7,157 nt of DNA, from positions 1 to 7,157 of the forward strand of contig CAKSOR010000123.1 in assembly GCA_934477985.1 (NCBI GenBank). Direction: 5' to 3'. Each line of letters begins with the position of its first letter. Positions within the stretch are counted from its first letter, which is position 1. The notes under the pieces are model-generated. The model worked only from the letters and a program-made list of their open reading frames with translations, was not told the origin of the DNA and did no database searches. Shown piece after piece: positions 5,086 through 7,157 of the stretch. The stretch is from an uncultured Eubacteriales bacterium (lineage in GTDB: Bacteria > Bacillota > Clostridia > Oscillospirales > CAG-272). A program made the position numbers and the translations under genes.

Positions 5086-5796
5086 CTCAAAGGCAAAACG
5101 GCGATTGTCACCGGCGGCTCGAGGGGAATCGGGCGCGCGATCTGCGAGAGTCTCGCGAAGGCGGGCGCTAACGTCGCGGTCGTTTACTCGAGCAGCTCTG
5201 AGGCGGCTGACGAAACCGTTAAGAATCTCCGCGCCGAAGGAGTCCTTGCCGAGTCATTCCGCTGCAACGTAGCGGATTCCTCGAGCGTCGACAGCACGGT
5301 CGAAAAGATCGTGAACTATTTCGGCGGGGTCGATATTCTCATAAACAACGCCGGAATCAACCGCGACAAGCTGCTGATCTCGATGAAGGAAGAGGATTTC
5401 GACGAAGTCATCGGAGTCGACCTCAAGGGCGCGTACAACATGACTCGCCGCGTCGCTCCGATACTCATCCGCAAGCGCGCGGGCAAGATAATCAATATAA
5501 GCTCGGTCGCCGGGCTCGACGGAAATCCGGGTCAGGCAAACTACTCGGCTGCGAAAGCCGGGCTGATCGGGCTCACGAAGACGCTGGCGAAGGAGTTCGC
5601 GTCGCGCAATATCTGTGTGAACGCGATCGCGCCGGGGTTCATCGCGACCGATATGACGGTCGGACTCGAGGAGGCGGCGAAAGCCGTTCCACTCGGAAGG
5701 ATGGGGCGCCCGGAGGAAGTGGCGGCGCTCGCCGTGTTCCTCGCCGGGGCTGATTACATCACCGGCGAAGTTATCAGGATAGACGGAGGTCTTTAA
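5071..5796 (+). CDS. fabG: 3-oxoacyl-ACP reductase (FabG)
   Basis: FabG reduces 3-ketoacyl-ACP to 3-hydroxyacyl-ACP with NADPH, the first reduction of each elongation round. The 241-residue protein is a classical short-chain dehydrogenase: TGGSRGIG at 14-21 binds the cofactor, NNAG at 92-95 stabilises the central sheet, and the catalytic residues are Ser145 (NISSVAG), Tyr158 and Lys162 (YSAAK). The fourth tetrad residue, normally Asn in an 'NL.G' motif, is Asp117 here (VDLKG). QANYSAAKAG and APGFIATDMT are characteristic of FabG within the superfamily. The GTG start at 5071 overlaps the end of fabD and is preferred for its ribosome binding site; an ATG at 5083 gives the more usual N-terminus. 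The stop overlaps the fabF start as TAATG, so fabD, fabG and fabF are translationally coupled. Confidence 0.94.
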   Translation: MFSIMLKGKTAIVTGGSRGIGRAICESLAKAGANVAVVYSSSSEAADETVKNLRAEGVLAESFRCNVADSSSVDSTVEKIVNYFGGVDILINNAGINRDKLLISMKEEDFDEVIGVDLKGAYNMTRRVAPILIRKRAGKIINISSVAGLDGNPGQANYSAAKAGLIGLTKTLAKEFASRNICVNAIAPGFIATDMTVGLEEAAKAVPLGRMGRPEEVAALAVFLAGADYITGEVIRIDGGL

Positions 5797-7019
5797 TGAA
5801 ACGTGTTGTTATAACCGGCATGGGAGCGGCGACGCCGATCGGATGCTCGGTAAGTGAATACACTGACGCGCTTTTTGCCGGGAAGAACGGCATCGGGCGC
5901 ATAACCCGCTTTGACGTCGGCGACTCAAAGTTCACGCTGGCGGCTGAGCTGAAGGATTTCGACCCGCAAAAGCGTCTTGAAAAGCCGCTCGTGCGTAAGA
6001 ACGACCCCTACGCGGTTTACGCGATGTACGCGGCTGACGAGGCGATGGAGGATTCCGGAATCGCCGGTAAGATTGAACCCGAGGAGCTCGGAGTGTACAT
6101 CGGCTCGGGCATCGGCGGATTCGACACCTTCTGCCACGAGCATTCGGTTCTGCTCGAGACCGGCGCGAAGAGAGTCGCTCCGCAGTTCATCCCTAAGCTG
6201 ATCTCGAACATCGCGGCGGCGAATGTCGCGATAAGACACAACGCTCATGGACCGTGCATGGCGCATGTCACCGCCTGCGCGACCTCCTCGACCGCGATCG
6301 GCGAGGGCTACCGCGCGATAATGTGCGGCGCGGCAAAGGCGATTCTCTGCGGCGGAAGCGAGGCGACTATAAATCCGCTGGCGGTCGCGGGATTCGCGAA
6401 CTGCATGGCGCTGTCGCCGTCGGAAGACCCGGACGCGGCTTCACTGCCGTTTGACGCCCGCCGCGGCGGATTCGTCATGGGCGAGGGCGCGGCTGTGCTG
6501 CTGCTCGAGGATTATGAGCACGCGGTCGCGCGCGGAGCGAAGATTTACGCCGAAATTGTCGGCTACGGAACGACCTGCGACGCGCACCATGTCACCGCTC
6601 CCGACCCGACCGCGAAGGACGTCGCGAGAGCGATAAAGCTCGCGCTGCCCGAGGATGTTTCGGAGAACGAGATTATCTACTACAACGCGCATGGCACGGG
6701 AACAAAGCTCAACGACGCGACCGAGACCTCGGCTCTCAAGCAGGTCTTCGGCGAGAACGCGAAGAAGCTCCACATAAGCTCGACCAAGTCGATGACCGGT
6801 CACATGCTCGGCGCGGCTGGCGCGGCTGAGGCGATTGCCTGCGTAGCGGCTCTCAACCGCGGCATGATTCCGCCGACGATCAACCTGAAAGAGCCCGACC
6901 CTGAGCTCGATCTCGACTACACGCCGAACGTGCCGGTGAAGGCTGACATCTCACTCGCACTGTCCGCGTCGCTCGGATTCGGCGGACACAACGTCTGCCT
7001 TGCGTTCCGGAAGGTCTGA
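5796..7019 (+). CDS. fabF: Beta-ketoacyl-ACP synthase II (FabF)
   Basis: FabF elongates the chain by condensing acyl-ACP with malonyl-ACP, releasing CO2. The 407-residue protein is full length for the family, with the Cys-His-His triad: Cys161 in TACATSS, His299 in NAHGTGT and His336 in SMTGHMLGA (with Lys331 just before). It begins MKRVVITGMGAATPIG, and near the end GFGGHN holds the gating phenylalanine (Phe395). SLPFDARRGGFVMGEGAA at 216-233 is the usual ketosynthase segment. The ATG overlaps the fabG stop, with GGAGGT 5 nt upstream at 5785-5790 inside fabG. FabF rather than FabB is the natural call for a Firmicute cluster with fabK; no fabB-type or fabA gene is seen. The stop is TGA. After it comes 138 nt without a gene, where other clostridial clusters often continue with accB and fabZ. 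Confidence 0.95.
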   Translation: MKRVVITGMGAATPIGCSVSEYTDALFAGKNGIGRITRFDVGDSKFTLAAELKDFDPQKRLEKPLVRKNDPYAVYAMYAADEAMEDSGIAGKIEPEELGVYIGSGIGGFDTFCHEHSVLLETGAKRVAPQFIPKLISNIAAANVAIRHNAHGPCMAHVTACATSSTAIGEGYRAIMCGAAKAILCGGSEATINPLAVAGFANCMALSPSEDPDAASLPFDARRGGFVMGEGAAVLLLEDYEHAVARGAKIYAEIVGYGTTCDAHHVTAPDPTAKDVARAIKLALPEDVSENEIIYYNAHGTGTKLNDATETSALKQVFGENAKKLHISSTKSMTGHMLGAAGAAEAIACVAALNRGMIPPTINLKEPDPELDLDYTPNVPVKADISLALSASLGFGGHNVCLAFRKV

Positions 7020-7067
7020 TTGTCCGCAACAGAGTTTCGCGCACTGTCTGCCGCTTTCTGTATCTAA
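7020..7067 (+). other. Short non-coding stretch after fabF
   Basis: No gene, ribosome binding site or T-tract terminator is visible between the fabF stop and the inverted repeat that begins at about 7068. Whether the fatty-acid transcript continues past the window cannot be told. Confidence 0.5.
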
Positions 7068-7157
7068 GGAAACGCTGATTTAAGGTTGTTTTTGCGCTGA
7101 AAAGCCCATAAATCCAAGCCTTTTCATCGCAAAAACCCGATTTATTCAGCTTATTCC
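7068..7157. repeat. Long imperfect inverted repeat, MITE-like or insertion-sequence end
   Basis: About 90 bases fold on themselves. The core arms 7088-7104 and 7120-7136 match at 16 of 17 positions (GTTTTTGCG and CTTTTC ends) around a 15-nt loop. Further out GCTGA (7074-7078) pairs with TCAGC (7146-7150) and GGAA (7068-7071) with TTCC (7154-7157). The outer arms are interrupted by mismatches. It is AT-richer than the neighbouring genes. A palindromic miniature transposable element or the end of a larger insertion would look like this; a folded RNA at the end of the fab transcript is the alternative. There is no T-tract directly after the stem, so a simple terminator is less likely. The window ends on its outer arm, so its true border is unknown. 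Confidence 0.6.

Noticed and set aside
1..7157. CTAG also seems absent (no TAG in the window is preceded by C)
   Set aside because: CTAG is rare in many bacterial genomes and only about two dozen TAG trinucleotides are present, so the signal is much weaker than that for GGCC.
1..7157. tRNA or rRNA genes, CRISPR arrays, tandem repeats, prophage or defence genes
   Set aside because: None was seen on either strand; the window is conventional chromosomal coding sequence apart from the right-end inverted repeat.

Overview
The window is GC-rich coding DNA that looks like a low-abundance or uncultured member of the Clostridia (Bacillota). The evidence is the order of the fatty-acid genes, the use of FabK as the enoyl reductase, strong AAGGAGG-type ribosome binding sites, GTG starts and TAATG stop/start overlaps. 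The taxonomic call is inference from gene content; I could not run a search. TGA and TAA are both used as stops, so the standard bacterial code applies.

Left part, minus strand (1-1802). At the left edge is the first part of a glycoside-hydrolase-like gene, cut by the window, with a well-formed sigma-A promoter. A 15-bp perfect stem-loop terminator separates it from an upstream three-gene unit read right to left: a small lipoprotein of unknown function, an ECF sigma factor, and a zinc-binding membrane anti-sigma factor. The three are tightly packed (7-nt gap, then a 17-nt overlap), so they are probably one transcript ending at the terminator.

Middle, 1803-1974. A 172-nt divergent AT-rich region separates the sigma unit from the fatty-acid genes. 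It holds a strong fabH ribosome binding site, short inverted repeats and only a weak promoter candidate.

Right part, plus strand (1975-7019). This is a type II fatty acid synthesis cluster in the order fabH, acpP, fabK, fabD, fabG, fabF. FabH starts chains by condensing acetyl-CoA (or branched acyl-CoA) with malonyl-ACP, FabD makes malonyl-ACP, AcpP carries the chain, FabF elongates it, FabG reduces the ketone and FabK reduces the enoyl double bond. The dehydratase (FabZ) and acetyl-CoA carboxylase subunits are not in the window and may lie beyond its right edge. No fabT or fapR regulator gene is present. acpP is set apart from fabH by a 100-nt spacer with two hairpins, and its codon use suggests high expression.

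Right end (7020-7157). No gene is visible; most of it is one long imperfect inverted repeat that reaches the last base.

The most striking signal is not a gene. The tetranucleotide GGCC does not occur anywhere in the 7157 bases, although I count about 120 GCC trinucleotides. Codon choice in the fatty-acid genes bends to avoid it. This points to a GGCC-specific restriction or methylation pressure acting on this genome. Apart from this, the genes are conventional and I see no clearly novel multi-gene system.
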